Source of the DNA: CAZIBG01 sp964536985
GTDB lineage: Bacteria > Patescibacteriota > Saccharimonadia > Saccharimonadales > AWTP1-31
Reading direction: 5' to 3'
Assembly: GCA_964536985.1 (NCBI GenBank)
Contig: CAZIBG010000004.1
Coordinates: 8,735 to 72,734, forward strand
Length of the DNA stretch: 64,000 nucleotides
The position numbers were made by a program, and so were the translations under genes. Positions 1 through 8,770 of this stretch are shown here, in pieces (position 1 is the first letter of the stretch; each line of letters begins with the position of its first letter). The notes under the pieces are model-generated. The model did no database searches. It saw only the letters and a program-made list of their open reading frames with translations, and was not told where the DNA came from.

Positions 1-931
1 CCATGAAGGCCACCTGATAGCCCTGCTCCATGGCCATCATTGCCGCCATGCTGGCAACGACCGTTTTGCCTGATCCCACGTCGCCCTCGACCAGCCGATT
101 CATAGGGTGTTTGGCCTGCATATCTTGATAAATCTGCCATACTACGCGGCGCTGATCGTCGGTGAGTGTGAAAGGCAGATGCGAAACAAACTGTTTAGCT
201 AGATCTTTGTTGAAAGGAATGTGTAGCGGCTTGTCTTCAAGTGTTTCGTTCTTGATCATTAGTGCCGTTAGCGTTAGCCCAAAGACCTCTTCGAACCCCA
301 GCCTTTTTTTGGCTGCGTCTAGAAGTTCAGCACTATCCGGAAAATGCAGCGCTAAAATGGCGTCACCCCTAGCCATTAACTTTTCTTTACTGATTATCCA
401 CGTGGGCAGCGTTTCTGGCAGTTTTCCAATTAGCGGTGCAATCTCATGCACGGCGCGGCGTATCTGTGCCGACTTAAGCCCCTTAGTCTCCTTATAAACA
501 GGGACAATGCGAGCAGTGCTTACGGGCAATTCATTGGCCTGCTCAGTACCGGGATTCATGATTGCCATTTTTTGGTGGCTCAGTTCAAAGTTACCAGAAA
601 TAAAGTACTCTTGCCCGCTCTTCATGCTATGAGGGCGGTACGGCTGGTTAAACCATACCAGGCGGACGCTACTTGTTTTGTCGCTGGCTACGGCCTCGGT
701 AATGTGCATCCCACGCCTAACAAGGCGGCCTGTAACCTGTTTTATGGTAGCCTTGACGGTCACAGGGCCAGGCTTGATGGCCACAATGTCCTGGATTACT
801 GAATAATCTTCGTATCGACGAGGATAGTGATTTGCTAAATCTCCAACAGTGAAGATTCCAAGCTGTTCAAAAAGTTTAGCAGCGGCCGGGCCGATACCTT
901 TAACTTCTGTAATTGAACTTTGCAACGTCAT
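1..931 (-). CDS. recG: ATP-dependent DNA helicase RecG, N-terminal part (cut by window edge)
   Basis: RecG remodels stalled replication forks and Holliday junctions. Only the first 310 residues are visible. Reading back from an ATG at 929-931, residues about 8-45 form the helix-hairpin region of the wedge domain (motifs KGIGPAAAKLF and HYPRRYEDY). The OB-fold wedge follows, and the Walker A motif GDVGSGKT lies close to the window edge. The helicase core and C-terminus lie outside. A TACTAT hexamer at 938-943 ends 6 nt before the ATG, which suggests a leaderless mRNA. The gene is third in a minus-strand run after tyrS and a methyltransferase, with a gap of about 60 nt. The family assignment is secure. 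Confidence 0.95.
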   Translation of the reverse strand, partial: MTLQSSITEVKGIGPAAAKLFEQLGIFTVGDLANHYPRRYEDYSVIQDIVAIKPGPVTVKATIKQVTGRLVRRGMHITEAVASDKTSSVRLVWFNQPYRPHSMKSGQEYFISGNFELSHQKMAIMNPGTEQANELPVSTARIVPVYKETKGLKSAQIRRAVHEIAPLIGKLPETLPTWIISKEKLMARGDAILALHFPDSAELLDAAKKRLGFEEVFGLTLTALMIKNETLEDKPLHIPFNKDLAKQFVSHLPFTLTDDQRRVVWQIYQDMQAKHPMNRLVEGDVGSGKTVVASMAAMMAMEQGYQVAFM

Positions 932-937
932 ACATCA

Positions 938-943
938 ATAGTA
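938..943 (-). promoter_or_regulatory. -10 element of recG, leaderless spacing
   Basis: TACTAT on the minus strand, 6 nt from the recG ATG. No clear -35 is visible. It is one member of the window-wide leaderless pattern. Confidence 0.45.
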
Positions 944-995
944 TCAATACATCATCACTTAAACTGCTGTGTAAATTACGAAACTGATCGGATGA

Positions 996-1769
996 TTAGG
1001 ATGCCTTGCGGACGAGTAGGAAGGTGCTTGGACCAAAAAACGACTTAGCCAATGGCTTCTGCATAACTGATTCAAGTTGTAGCATAACGGCCTGAGGAAC
1101 GATCTTTTTGAGAGCTGGGCTGCGTAAGTTGGATACAGATAAGATCTTCTCGACCTTCAGCCCGGCATGGGCTAGCTGCTTGATGACCGTTCGTGGGTTG
1201 TGGTTTACGAAGGCAATCTCGCTGTCCTTTTTGTTCTGTTCAGAACGAATATCAATCGGCTCTGTAGGGAGCTTCTTGCCTTTCAGAAGGTATTTAACCC
1301 GGTTACGAGCATGAGTGTTATTAGCGATTTCTAGAATTAGATATCCGTCGTCGGTAAGAACGCGTTTGAGTTCGGAGAATTCCACTGTTGGATCCGGCAA
1401 GTGGTGCATAACGCGGATCATGGTAATGAGATCAAGTGAGTTGTCTTTGAACTTAAGGTCATCGGCTTGAGTCAGTTTCATGTCTACCTCTGGATGATCT
1501 TTGAGGAAATCCTTACCAATATCAAGCTGTTGTTGGCTCGGCTCGGCAAGAGTGACCTTATCGGCATACTGTTCAAGGAAGATACAAAGTCTTCCATAGC
1601 CGCCGCCGATATCTGCTGCATGTTTAAAATGCTTTCCTTTGAGTAGCCGGCTGATAGCGATGCGCTCAGACTCGTTTTCGTAGTCACGTCCGTCCCAGTA
1701 CTTTAGATAGTTATGTGACGCGTCATTGTATTGGTCGGCTTTTTTCTTGGCTGTTTTATTTTGAGGCAT
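996..1769 (-). CDS. Class I SAM-dependent methyltransferase
   Basis: The 257-residue protein has a Methyltransf_11-type Rossmann core. Motif I is AADIGGGYGRL (about residues 51-61). The acidic residue ending strand 2 is in TLAEPSQ, and the post-I region QADDLKFKDNSLDLIT leads to MIRVMHHLPDP, a typical class I motif. The substrate cannot be read from the sequence; small molecule, quinone or lipid are all possible. It sits between tyrS and recG on the same strand. A weak Shine-Dalgarno (AGGAA) lies upstream, and a TATAAT at 1818-1823 in the short gap after tyrS could supply a promoter. The fold is certain and the function unknown. Confidence 0.85.
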   Translation of the reverse strand: MPQNKTAKKKADQYNDASHNYLKYWDGRDYENESERIAISRLLKGKHFKHAADIGGGYGRLCIFLEQYADKVTLAEPSQQQLDIGKDFLKDHPEVDMKLTQADDLKFKDNSLDLITMIRVMHHLPDPTVEFSELKRVLTDDGYLILEIANNTHARNRVKYLLKGKKLPTEPIDIRSEQNKKDSEIAFVNHNPRTVIKQLAHAGLKVEKILSVSNLRSPALKKIVPQAVMLQLESVMQKPLAKSFFGPSTFLLVRKAS

Positions 1770-1824
1770 TATTAATATCCGTTTCCTGAATTATTTTAGA
1801 TTGATTACTTGATCAAATTATACA

Positions 1825-3075
1825 CTACAGCGTAACGACAATTTGAGCGTTTTTACCGCGTCGTAGCACTACATTGCCGGCCACCGCATCAGAAGCGGAC
1901 AATGTGGTTTGATCGGTGACCTGCACGCCATTTATGTAAACAGCTTTGCTCTCGAGGAACCTGCGAGCCTCGCCTTTAGATGATGCCAAAGAGCCCTCGA
2001 CAAGGATATCTACTAACGAATCGCCGTCTTTTGCCTGGATGTTTGCGAGTTCGTTTTTGAGTGTCTCGAAATCTTCTGAAGTGAGTTTGTCATACGACTC
2101 ACCACCGAAAAGTACTTTTGTTACTCTTTTAACACTCTCTGCAACTTCCTCTCCGTGGACGAATTTTGTTACTTCATAAGCAAGCGTTTTTTGAGCTAAT
2201 CTTATCGATCGATCTTCGTTAAAACGTCTCATGACGTCTTCGATGAATTCTTCGTCTAGTTCTGTGTAAATCCTAAGATACTCATCTACACCTTCGTCGT
2301 CTAGGTTGAGCCAAAATTGGTACATTTTGTAAGGACTAGTTTGTTTGGGATCAATCCAGATGGCCCCATCTTCGGACTTACCGAACTTTACGCCTGTTGA
2401 CTTGTTAACTACTAGTGGGATTGTCCAGACGTGCGCGGTTTGACCTGTTATACGCCTAATCAGATCAACACCGGCAATGGAGTTTCCCCATTGGTCGGCA
2501 CCGCAGAGCTGTAGGGTTACACCCTTCTCGCGGTTTAAGTGCAAGAAGTCGTAGGCTTGAATTAATGAATAGCTAAACTCGGCGTAGCTGATGCCCGAAC
2601 CTTCTTCGCTGAGACGTGACTGGACGAATTCACGGTTAACCATTTGGCGCATGGGGACATGCTTGCCAACAGTGCTGAGGAAATCAATGTAATTGATGTC
2701 TTTAAACCAGTCGTGGTTGTCTACTACTTCGAATTCAACATCTCCAAGGAGTGACTTGTACTGTGCCACAATTCCGGCCTTATTTTTATCAATTTCTTCT
2801 CGTGTTTTGAGATTTCGCTCATCCTTTTTGCCATCAGGGTCACCAATCAGTCCTGTTGCGCCGCCTACCAGGATTATCGCTTTATGGCCATGCTTAATGA
2901 AGGCGCGGACCATCATAATAGAAGCTAGGTTGCCAATTGTCATTGAAGATGCGCTAGGATCAACTCCAAAGTAAAACGTTATTGGATCGGAATCTAATTG
3001 TGTGATGTCTTTGTAAGTGGTTTGGTTTACGAAACCACGTTTTGTTAGTTCTTGGCTTAAGGTCATTTTGCTCAT
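1825..3075 (-). CDS. tyrS: Tyrosyl-tRNA synthetase
   Basis: Charges tRNA-Tyr with tyrosine. The 416-residue length fits bacterial TyrRS. The N-terminal Rossmann domain carries the HIGH-equivalent stretch FGVDPSASSMTIGN. The tyrosine pocket motif is YSLIQAYDFLHL, with QLCGADQWGN following. The KMSKS equivalent is KFGKSEDGAIW. A C-terminal S4 RNA-binding domain (EARRFLESKAVYINGVQV) completes the enzyme. The -10 hexamer TATAAT at 3083-3088 ends 7 nt before the ATG, so the message is probably leaderless. It is transcribed divergently from the penicillin-binding protein. Confidence 0.97.
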   Translation of the reverse strand: MSKMTLSQELTKRGFVNQTTYKDITQLDSDPITFYFGVDPSASSMTIGNLASIMMVRAFIKHGHKAIILVGGATGLIGDPDGKKDERNLKTREEIDKNKAGIVAQYKSLLGDVEFEVVDNHDWFKDINYIDFLSTVGKHVPMRQMVNREFVQSRLSEEGSGISYAEFSYSLIQAYDFLHLNREKGVTLQLCGADQWGNSIAGVDLIRRITGQTAHVWTIPLVVNKSTGVKFGKSEDGAIWIDPKQTSPYKMYQFWLNLDDEGVDEYLRIYTELDEEFIEDVMRRFNEDRSIRLAQKTLAYEVTKFVHGEEVAESVKRVTKVLFGGESYDKLTSEDFETLKNELANIQAKDGDSLVDILVEGSLASSKGEARRFLESKAVYINGVQVTDQTTLSASDAVAGNVVLRRGKNAQIVVTL

Positions 3076-3082
3076 CTTACAG

Positions 3083-3088
3083 ATTATA
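3083..3088 (-). promoter_or_regulatory. -10 element of tyrS, leaderless spacing
   Basis: Perfect TATAAT on the minus strand, 7 nt from the tyrS ATG, leaving no room for a Shine-Dalgarno site. Confidence 0.6.
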
Positions 3089-3164
3089 AAGCATATACTC
3101 TAAGACTTCTATGGCCGGCAAACTCAGAGGTTATGTTTTTCAGGTTGTTTATCGGAAAATTTGG

Positions 3165-3186
3165 TATACTGATGTAATCAAAGGAG
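3165..3186 (+). promoter_or_regulatory. -10 element and Shine-Dalgarno of the penicillin-binding protein gene
   Basis: TATACT at 3165-3170 is followed by AAAGGAG at 3180-3186, which is 14 nt before the ATG at 3201. Unlike many genes here, this one has a normal short leader with a ribosome binding site, though the spacing is long. Confidence 0.5.
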
Positions 3187-3200
3187 CATCAATATAACCC

Positions 3201-6200
3201 ATGAGCACCTCTAGTAGTTCCGGTCGAAATCGACCATCACGCAGTAGTAAAGTCCATGTCACCAAGAGTGGAAAAACCATCAAGCTCAACAGGAGTCTGG
3301 GCGACCGCATTGGTGCACAAAAGAATGCCAAGGCTAACCGTAAAGCTCTTCGGCAAGCTGACCTCCCCAAAGATAGAATTAGAAGGTTCTTGTACCACTT
3401 CCAGCCAAAACGAATGTACAAGTACTGGTTCAGTCGTGATGGTGCTCTTATGGCTCTTAAACTTATGGGCGTTGGACTTATTGCTGGCTTCTTGCTACTT
3501 GTTGGCCTATTTGCCTATTTTCGTAAAGATTTACCGAACCTCCGTGATGTAAAGGGCAATCAATTTGGTGGAAGTGTCCGATACTACGACCGCACAGGTA
3601 AAACCCTTCTCTGGGAAGATTATGATGCCATTAAGCGTTTGCCTGTAGAAGACGTCGAAATTAGCCAGTATGTTAAAGATGCCACCGTAGCTATTGAAGA
3701 CAAAGATTTCTTCAAACACGGTGGTTTTGACGTACGAGGTATCTTACGAGCCGGTGTTAGTAACGTTACTGGCGGTGGAAACACTCAGGGTGGATCAACC
3801 ATTACCCAGCAGCTGGTTAAGTTAACACAAAACTGGACCCGGGATCGTTCATATAGCCGCAAGGCCAAAGAATTAATTTTGTCGGTTGAGTTAGAGCGTA
3901 ACTATTCTAAGCAAGAGATCCTAGCTGGCTACTTAAACACCGCTCCTTATGGAAACGTTCAGTACGGTGTAGAAGCGGCAACCCGCGATTATTTCCAGAA
4001 AGCCGCAAAAGACCTAACGCTCGATGAAGCAGCTTTTTTGGCAGCTATTCCTCAGTCACCTTCATACTACTCGCCATACGGTGCTTACTATAAGTCCAAC
4101 ATTGAAGAGTCTCGTGGGGCGCTTATTGGACGTCAGCACTATGTACTTACACTAATGGCTCAACAAGGCATGATCACGGCTAAGCAACGTGATGAAGCCA
4201 AGAAGGTTGATACGCTGGCTAAGGTTAAAGAGCCTCAAGCCAAGTATGCCGGTATGAAGGCTCCATGGTTCGTCTTGGCTGCAAAGAAACAACTCGAAGA
4301 GCAGCGTGGCGTTGACTCGGCACAAGTTGGTGGCTGGACCATAACCACTACTCTTGATCTAGACAAGCAGGCCAGTGCCGAGAAGCAGGTTGCTAAGGGT
4401 ATCGTTCAGATTCGAAAACAAGGTGGCGATGTAGCGGCTTTTGCAGCCGAAGATGTTAAAACGGGGCAAATGGTAGCCCTTGTAGGTGGGGTCGACTTTA
4501 CAAACAAAGAGTTTGGTCAGTTTAACTACGCTAACCGTCCACTGCCTCCAGGTTCGAGCTTCAAGCCTTATGACTATGTATCTTTGATCGATAGTAAGCA
4601 AAACGTTGGTGCCGGTTCCGTTATCTTTGATAACCAAGGACCAATTAACGGCGGTAATGCCGGAAGCTATCCATGTACTAACAAAAAACAACCCCGACAA
4701 GATCCCGGCGGAAGTGGTTTCTGCTTGTGGGACTATGACTTCTTCTACCCTGGCCCACTAACTCTCCGTTATTCTCTTGGTGGATCACGAAACGTTCCAG
4801 CTGTTAAAGCGATGCTGATGGCGGGAGTTGATAAGACAATTGACACTGCCGAAAAGCTTGGCCTCAAGAGTGGATACAAGTGTTACGAGGATGAAGGCTA
4901 CACAGTCGAGGGGCAGTGCTACTTGTCTGCAGCTATTGGTGATGGCGCATTCTTGCGGCTAGACGAACATGTCCACGGCTACGGAAGTTTGTCTCGTAAT
5001 GGTGTTAATATCCCACAGACATATATTCTTAAGATCACTGACTCATCCAACAAAACTCTGAGCGAATGGAAGCCAACAAAGGGCACTCAAGTAGTCCGTC
5101 CCGACTCGGCTTACATAGTTTCTGACATGCTCAGCGACCCGAATGCCAGTTACTTTGCTGCCGGTCGTAAGCCACACCGATATAAGGGCTGGAAGTTTGC
5201 TATGAAGACCGGAACGACCAACGACAACAAAGATGGTTGGATGATGGGCTATTCTCCTCAGTACTCTGCTGGTGTATGGGTTGGCTATCACACCCGACAA
5301 AAAGTTATGAGCGGAACCATGGAAGCTATGACTCAACCAATATGGCAAGGTTGGATGAACGAAGCTCATGACAATATCAAGCCATTCGATTGGGAAAAAC
5401 CAAAGGGTATTCAGACTCTTCCTGCCTATGTCGTTCGCTCTAAGCCGAGTAGCAAGACGGCTGGTGCAGTAATTCCTAGTGCTGCTACCGACATTTACCC
5501 ATCATGGTACAAGCCTAACGCTAAGCTCAGCACAACTGATCAGATTATCGATAAGGTATCTGGTAAGTTAGCTACCGAGTGTACGCCAGAAGCCGCAAAG
5601 GAAAAGACCAATGGAGCATCTGCTAATCAGTTCTCGATTGATACCATCATCAGTGGCGGCAACCCATCCGGTGCTAATGGCGAAGAAGACGATGTTCACA
5701 AATGTGACGATGTAAAACCTCAGATATCTTTGAATGTTTCACCGTCAGGCTCTAACTACAACTTATCTGTTAATGTTAGCCAAGGAACGCATCCAATTGC
5801 TAGTGAAAAGTTCCAAGGAACCGTTAACTACGTTGTAGACGGTCAGATTGTTCAGTCCTTCCCTATTGGTGGACCTGGCTCTGGTCTTGCAAGCTTTAGC
5901 TATACGCCAAACTTCACTGGATCAAAGAACATCTACGCACAAATAATCGATAGCGCCTTGTACGACGCCGCTAGCTCAGAAAGCTCAATAACAAGTTCAG
6001 GAGTATCTTCAGGAACATTTACGGCCAAGGTTACAAGTGCAGGAGGCGGAAACTATAATGTCAGCTGGACCGGTGGAGTTGGAACTGTAACGATCTATAA
6101 ATCTAATGGCACAACCGTCATTTGTAGCGCTCTTGCATCAGCAGGTGCTTGCCCTGGTAGCTACCTGGCAACAAATTTTGTTGGTGGAGGGGTCGCTAAA

Positions 6201-6239
6201 GACAGCGACGGCAACACTGTTGGAATATCAGGTCCGTAA
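3201..6239 (+). CDS. Class A penicillin-binding protein (transglycosylase and transpeptidase)
   Basis: Polymerises and cross-links peptidoglycan outside the membrane. The 1012-residue protein begins with an 80-residue Ser/Lys/Arg-rich cytoplasmic tail and a membrane segment at about 84-106. The GT51 domain follows, with catalytic Glu in ATVAIEDKDFF (about 166) and GGSTITQQLVKL. The transpeptidase domain has SSFK (in PPGSSFKPYDY), SRN (GGSRNVPAVKAM) and KTGT (MKTGTTNDNKDGW). After about residue 760 come a linker and roughly 150 residues of beta-rich, Ser/Gly/Asn-rich sequence resembling Ig-like modules, which could contact wall or host surface (inference). The tail converges with radA, only 5 nt apart. 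Confidence 0.96.
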   Translation: MSTSSSSGRNRPSRSSKVHVTKSGKTIKLNRSLGDRIGAQKNAKANRKALRQADLPKDRIRRFLYHFQPKRMYKYWFSRDGALMALKLMGVGLIAGFLLLVGLFAYFRKDLPNLRDVKGNQFGGSVRYYDRTGKTLLWEDYDAIKRLPVEDVEISQYVKDATVAIEDKDFFKHGGFDVRGILRAGVSNVTGGGNTQGGSTITQQLVKLTQNWTRDRSYSRKAKELILSVELERNYSKQEILAGYLNTAPYGNVQYGVEAATRDYFQKAAKDLTLDEAAFLAAIPQSPSYYSPYGAYYKSNIEESRGALIGRQHYVLTLMAQQGMITAKQRDEAKKVDTLAKVKEPQAKYAGMKAPWFVLAAKKQLEEQRGVDSAQVGGWTITTTLDLDKQASAEKQVAKGIVQIRKQGGDVAAFAAEDVKTGQMVALVGGVDFTNKEFGQFNYANRPLPPGSSFKPYDYVSLIDSKQNVGAGSVIFDNQGPINGGNAGSYPCTNKKQPRQDPGGSGFCLWDYDFFYPGPLTLRYSLGGSRNVPAVKAMLMAGVDKTIDTAEKLGLKSGYKCYEDEGYTVEGQCYLSAAIGDGAFLRLDEHVHGYGSLSRNGVNIPQTYILKITDSSNKTLSEWKPTKGTQVVRPDSAYIVSDMLSDPNASYFAAGRKPHRYKGWKFAMKTGTTNDNKDGWMMGYSPQYSAGVWVGYHTRQKVMSGTMEAMTQPIWQGWMNEAHDNIKPFDWEKPKGIQTLPAYVVRSKPSSKTAGAVIPSAATDIYPSWYKPNAKLSTTDQIIDKVSGKLATECTPEAAKEKTNGASANQFSIDTIISGGNPSGANGEEDDVHKCDDVKPQISLNVSPSGSNYNLSVNVSQGTHPIASEKFQGTVNYVVDGQIVQSFPIGGPGSGLASFSYTPNFTGSKNIYAQIIDSALYDAASSESSITSSGVSSGTFTAKVTSAGGGNYNVSWTGGVGTVTIYKSNGTTVICSALASAGACPGSYLATNFVGGGVAKDSDGNTVGISGP

Positions 6240-6244
6240 CAGAC

Positions 6245-7597
6245 TCAACTATCTTTTTCGAGGAATGAATTTAAGGCGGTGCGAACCGTCGATACGGTAA
6301 ATAGTTCTTTAGGTGCTTTACCGCCACGAACTACTGGCCCGATAGCGCCGTCAAAGCCAAGCTTTGTAGCTTCAGCGACACGCTTTTCGATAAATGGTAC
6401 ATGGCGTACTTCGCCGCTAAGCCCTAGTTCTCCAAACACGACGGCGTTCTTTTTGAGCTGTAGTCCCTTGCTTGCACTGGCGATAGCCATAACCACGGCC
6501 AGGTCGGCTGCTGGCTCAGATATTTTGATGCCTCCTACAATGTTGATGTATATGTCTTGGTCGGCTAAATTGAGCTTGGTACGACGTTCAAGCATGGCAA
6601 CAAGCAAGTTTACGCGGTTGAGGTCAATGCCGCTTGCAGCCCGCTTAGGATAGCCATATGAGGTCTTATTGACCAAGGCCTGAACTTCTACCAGTAGTGG
6701 CCGACTTCCTTCCATGGTGGCTAAAACTACCGAGCCATCACTTACTTGTCGTTCGGCCAACAGTGCTGCAGATGGATTGGATACAGGTTGGAGTCCGCTA
6801 TCGAGCATCTCGAAGATTCCTGCCTCGTTGGTGGAACCGTAACGATTCTTTACCCCTCTTAGCAACTTAAATCCACCATATCGGTCGCCTTCTAGTTGCA
6901 GGACAACGTCTACGACATGCTCTAGTACTTTGGGGCCGGCAATGGAGCCTTCTTTTGTTACATGACCAACCAGGACCAGCGCTGTGTTAGTTTGCTTAGC
7001 AACAACACTGAGTAAGTGAGTACAGTTGGTTATCTGGCTAACCGTGCCAGGAGCGGAGGCGATATTACTGGTACTGACCGTCTGGATAGAGTCGACGATA
7101 ACAAGCTTATAATTACCCTCGGCCATAGTAGCAGCAATGTCGTCTGCGCTATCACTCGAAACAAGGTCAAGCTTCCCGCCCTTAACTTTAAGTCTGTCGG
7201 CACGGAGTGCAATTTGATGGGCCGACTCCTCTCCGCTGACATAAAGCACGGGATGATCTTGGCTGATGGCGGCTGCGAGTTGTAAAAGGATGGTACTTTT
7301 ACCAATACCCGGCTGTCCAGCAATTAGGTTTACACTACCTGATACAAATCCACCGCCTAGAACAGTGTCTACTTCTGATATGTGGGTAGACAGGCGGGGT
7401 TCTCTTTTGGCAGAAGCAACTTTGCTGAGACTGGTGGGAGTAAGATTATGTCCAGCTTTTGTTGCGGCAGCAATAGTACTGACAAGTAGTTGTTCCTGTA
7501 ATGTGTTCCATTCGCCACATGACTGGCAACGACCTGTCCAAGTACCCGTTATGGCGCCACAATTACTACACTCGTATCTAACACTCTTTTTTGCCAT
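6245..7597 (-). CDS. radA: DNA repair protein RadA (Sms)
   Basis: RadA is a RecA-like helicase that promotes branch migration during recombination. The 450-residue protein has the expected order: an N-terminal zinc finger (CSNCGAITGTWTGRCQSC, two CxxC pairs), Walker A GQPGIGKST, Walker B LVIVDSIQTV, the RadA-specific KNRYGSTNEAG motif, and a C-terminal Lon-like domain (GGIKISEPAADLAVVMAIASA). It stops with TGA, so TGA is a stop in this genome. An AAGGGGA Shine-Dalgarno precedes the ATG. It is last in the nusA-clpC-zincin-radA run. Confidence 0.97.
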   Translation of the reverse strand: MAKKSVRYECSNCGAITGTWTGRCQSCGEWNTLQEQLLVSTIAAATKAGHNLTPTSLSKVASAKREPRLSTHISEVDTVLGGGFVSGSVNLIAGQPGIGKSTILLQLAAAISQDHPVLYVSGEESAHQIALRADRLKVKGGKLDLVSSDSADDIAATMAEGNYKLVIVDSIQTVSTSNIASAPGTVSQITNCTHLLSVVAKQTNTALVLVGHVTKEGSIAGPKVLEHVVDVVLQLEGDRYGGFKLLRGVKNRYGSTNEAGIFEMLDSGLQPVSNPSAALLAERQVSDGSVVLATMEGSRPLLVEVQALVNKTSYGYPKRAASGIDLNRVNLLVAMLERRTKLNLADQDIYINIVGGIKISEPAADLAVVMAIASASKGLQLKKNAVVFGELGLSGEVRHVPFIEKRVAEATKLGFDGAIGPVVRGGKAPKELFTVSTVRTALNSFLEKDS

Positions 7598-7632
7598 CTA
7601 ATCCCCTTAGACTTGTATAGTACACCGAAAAC

Positions 7633-8730
7633 TTAGATGTCTTCAACTGTGGTGCCGATTCGACTATCGAGTGCTTTGTTTAGCTCTTGAGCTTCGTTGG
7701 CTACTTTGTTTCGTTCGGTAAGTATTGATTTGTATTCACTGACTAAGCCTTTGGTCTCTGCAATCAGGGACCTGAACGGAATCAAACTTTTATTGTAGGT
7801 TGCTACGCCAGCATTGTATTCGTCTATCAGGCCTTGGTTTCGCAAGTCATCGAGCCGTTTGCTCTCGCTGTTGATCGCCGTCTGCTGGGTGTCTAACTGG
7901 GCATTGTTGGCGGTAATGCTCTCTTCGATGTTCTTTAGCTGAAGATCTAGTTCGGCGACTCGGTCCTTACGTTTCTTAAACTCATTTTTGTAGCCAGCAG
8001 CATAGGTAACAATGGCAGATCTATTACTGAAATATTTGGTGTAGTACTGTTCTAAATCGGATGGCAACGAAGAAACCTCTGTGGCTAGAATAGAGTGTAG
8101 TTCGTTAGTGACATCGGCTTTATTGTCTTGGTAGAGTTTAATCTTATCTTTTATGTCTTGATCGGTTACTTTGCTGTAAGCAGCGTTAACCATGTCGGTT
8201 ACGCGTTTCTTTTCCTGAAACCCAAGTCTAGCATATGCTGCGTGGAGCATTTCATGCGCGGCCGTTACCTCTTCTACGCCCGCCAGACGGGCATCATCTA
8301 CCTTGAGCAGGAAAATACCCTCTGCCGGCTTAAAGCATCCTAGTACTACTGAAGTCTCTCCTTCCTCACAGCTTATATAAAATGCCTCTTTGCCCTGAAC
8401 TTGGGGTTTTTGAAGATAGAAAATTTTTCTGCCAAGGTTAGTCATTGAAGTATTGGTGGCAAGTTGAGTTGCGGCAACAGTTGGAGTGTAGTTACGTAGC
8501 CCCCACCAGTCCATAATATTCTGCTTCTGAATAAAAAGACCTGTTAGGATGGCGATAACAATCAAATACGAAAGGTAGCGTTTCCATCGTGATTTTTTAT
8601 GACGCTGATCTACAGGAGGCTGTTCGGGCATTGTGTCCAAGGGTGCAGATTCGATAGCACCAATTGGTGCTACTGTAGTCGCTTTTGGTTGTTCGGTGGG
8701 CTTGATTTCGATAGGCTGATATGGCTGCAT
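7633..8730 (-). CDS. Membrane-anchored zincin-like protein with coiled coil
   Basis: Not a family I can name. Numbering from the chosen start, it has a Pro/Gln-rich cytoplasmic tail, one membrane segment at about 53-70, and an outer domain with two cysteines (about 121 and 132). Next comes TAAHEMLHAAYARLG, whose HEMLH (about 159-163, bases 8242-8256) is a canonical HExxH metalloprotease motif. A downstream NELHSILATE could supply the third ligand of a gluzincin. Residues about 255-345 are heptad-rich coiled coil. An ATG at 8745 is also in frame, but a perfect TATAAT at 8737-8742 ends 6 nt before the ATG at 8730, so I chose the latter. It follows clpC. Confidence 0.75.
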   Translation of the reverse strand: MQPYQPIEIKPTEQPKATTVAPIGAIESAPLDTMPEQPPVDQRHKKSRWKRYLSYLIVIAILTGLFIQKQNIMDWWGLRNYTPTVAATQLATNTSMTNLGRKIFYLQKPQVQGKEAFYISCEEGETSVVLGCFKPAEGIFLLKVDDARLAGVEEVTAAHEMLHAAYARLGFQEKKRVTDMVNAAYSKVTDQDIKDKIKLYQDNKADVTNELHSILATEVSSLPSDLEQYYTKYFSNRSAIVTYAAGYKNEFKKRKDRVAELDLQLKNIEESITANNAQLDTQQTAINSESKRLDDLRNQGLIDEYNAGVATYNKSLIPFRSLIAETKGLVSEYKSILTERNKVANEAQELNKALDSRIGTTVEDI

Positions 8731-8736
8731 GAATTC

Positions 8737-8742
8737 ATTATA
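8737..8742 (-). promoter_or_regulatory. -10 element deciding the start of the zincin-like gene
   Basis: TATAAT on the minus strand overlaps the upstream in-frame ATG (8745) and lies 6 nt from the ATG at 8730, so transcription would start at or near the second ATG. Confidence 0.5.
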
Positions 8743-8770
8743 CATGAGCTCTTTGATGAGTTCTTAGCCT

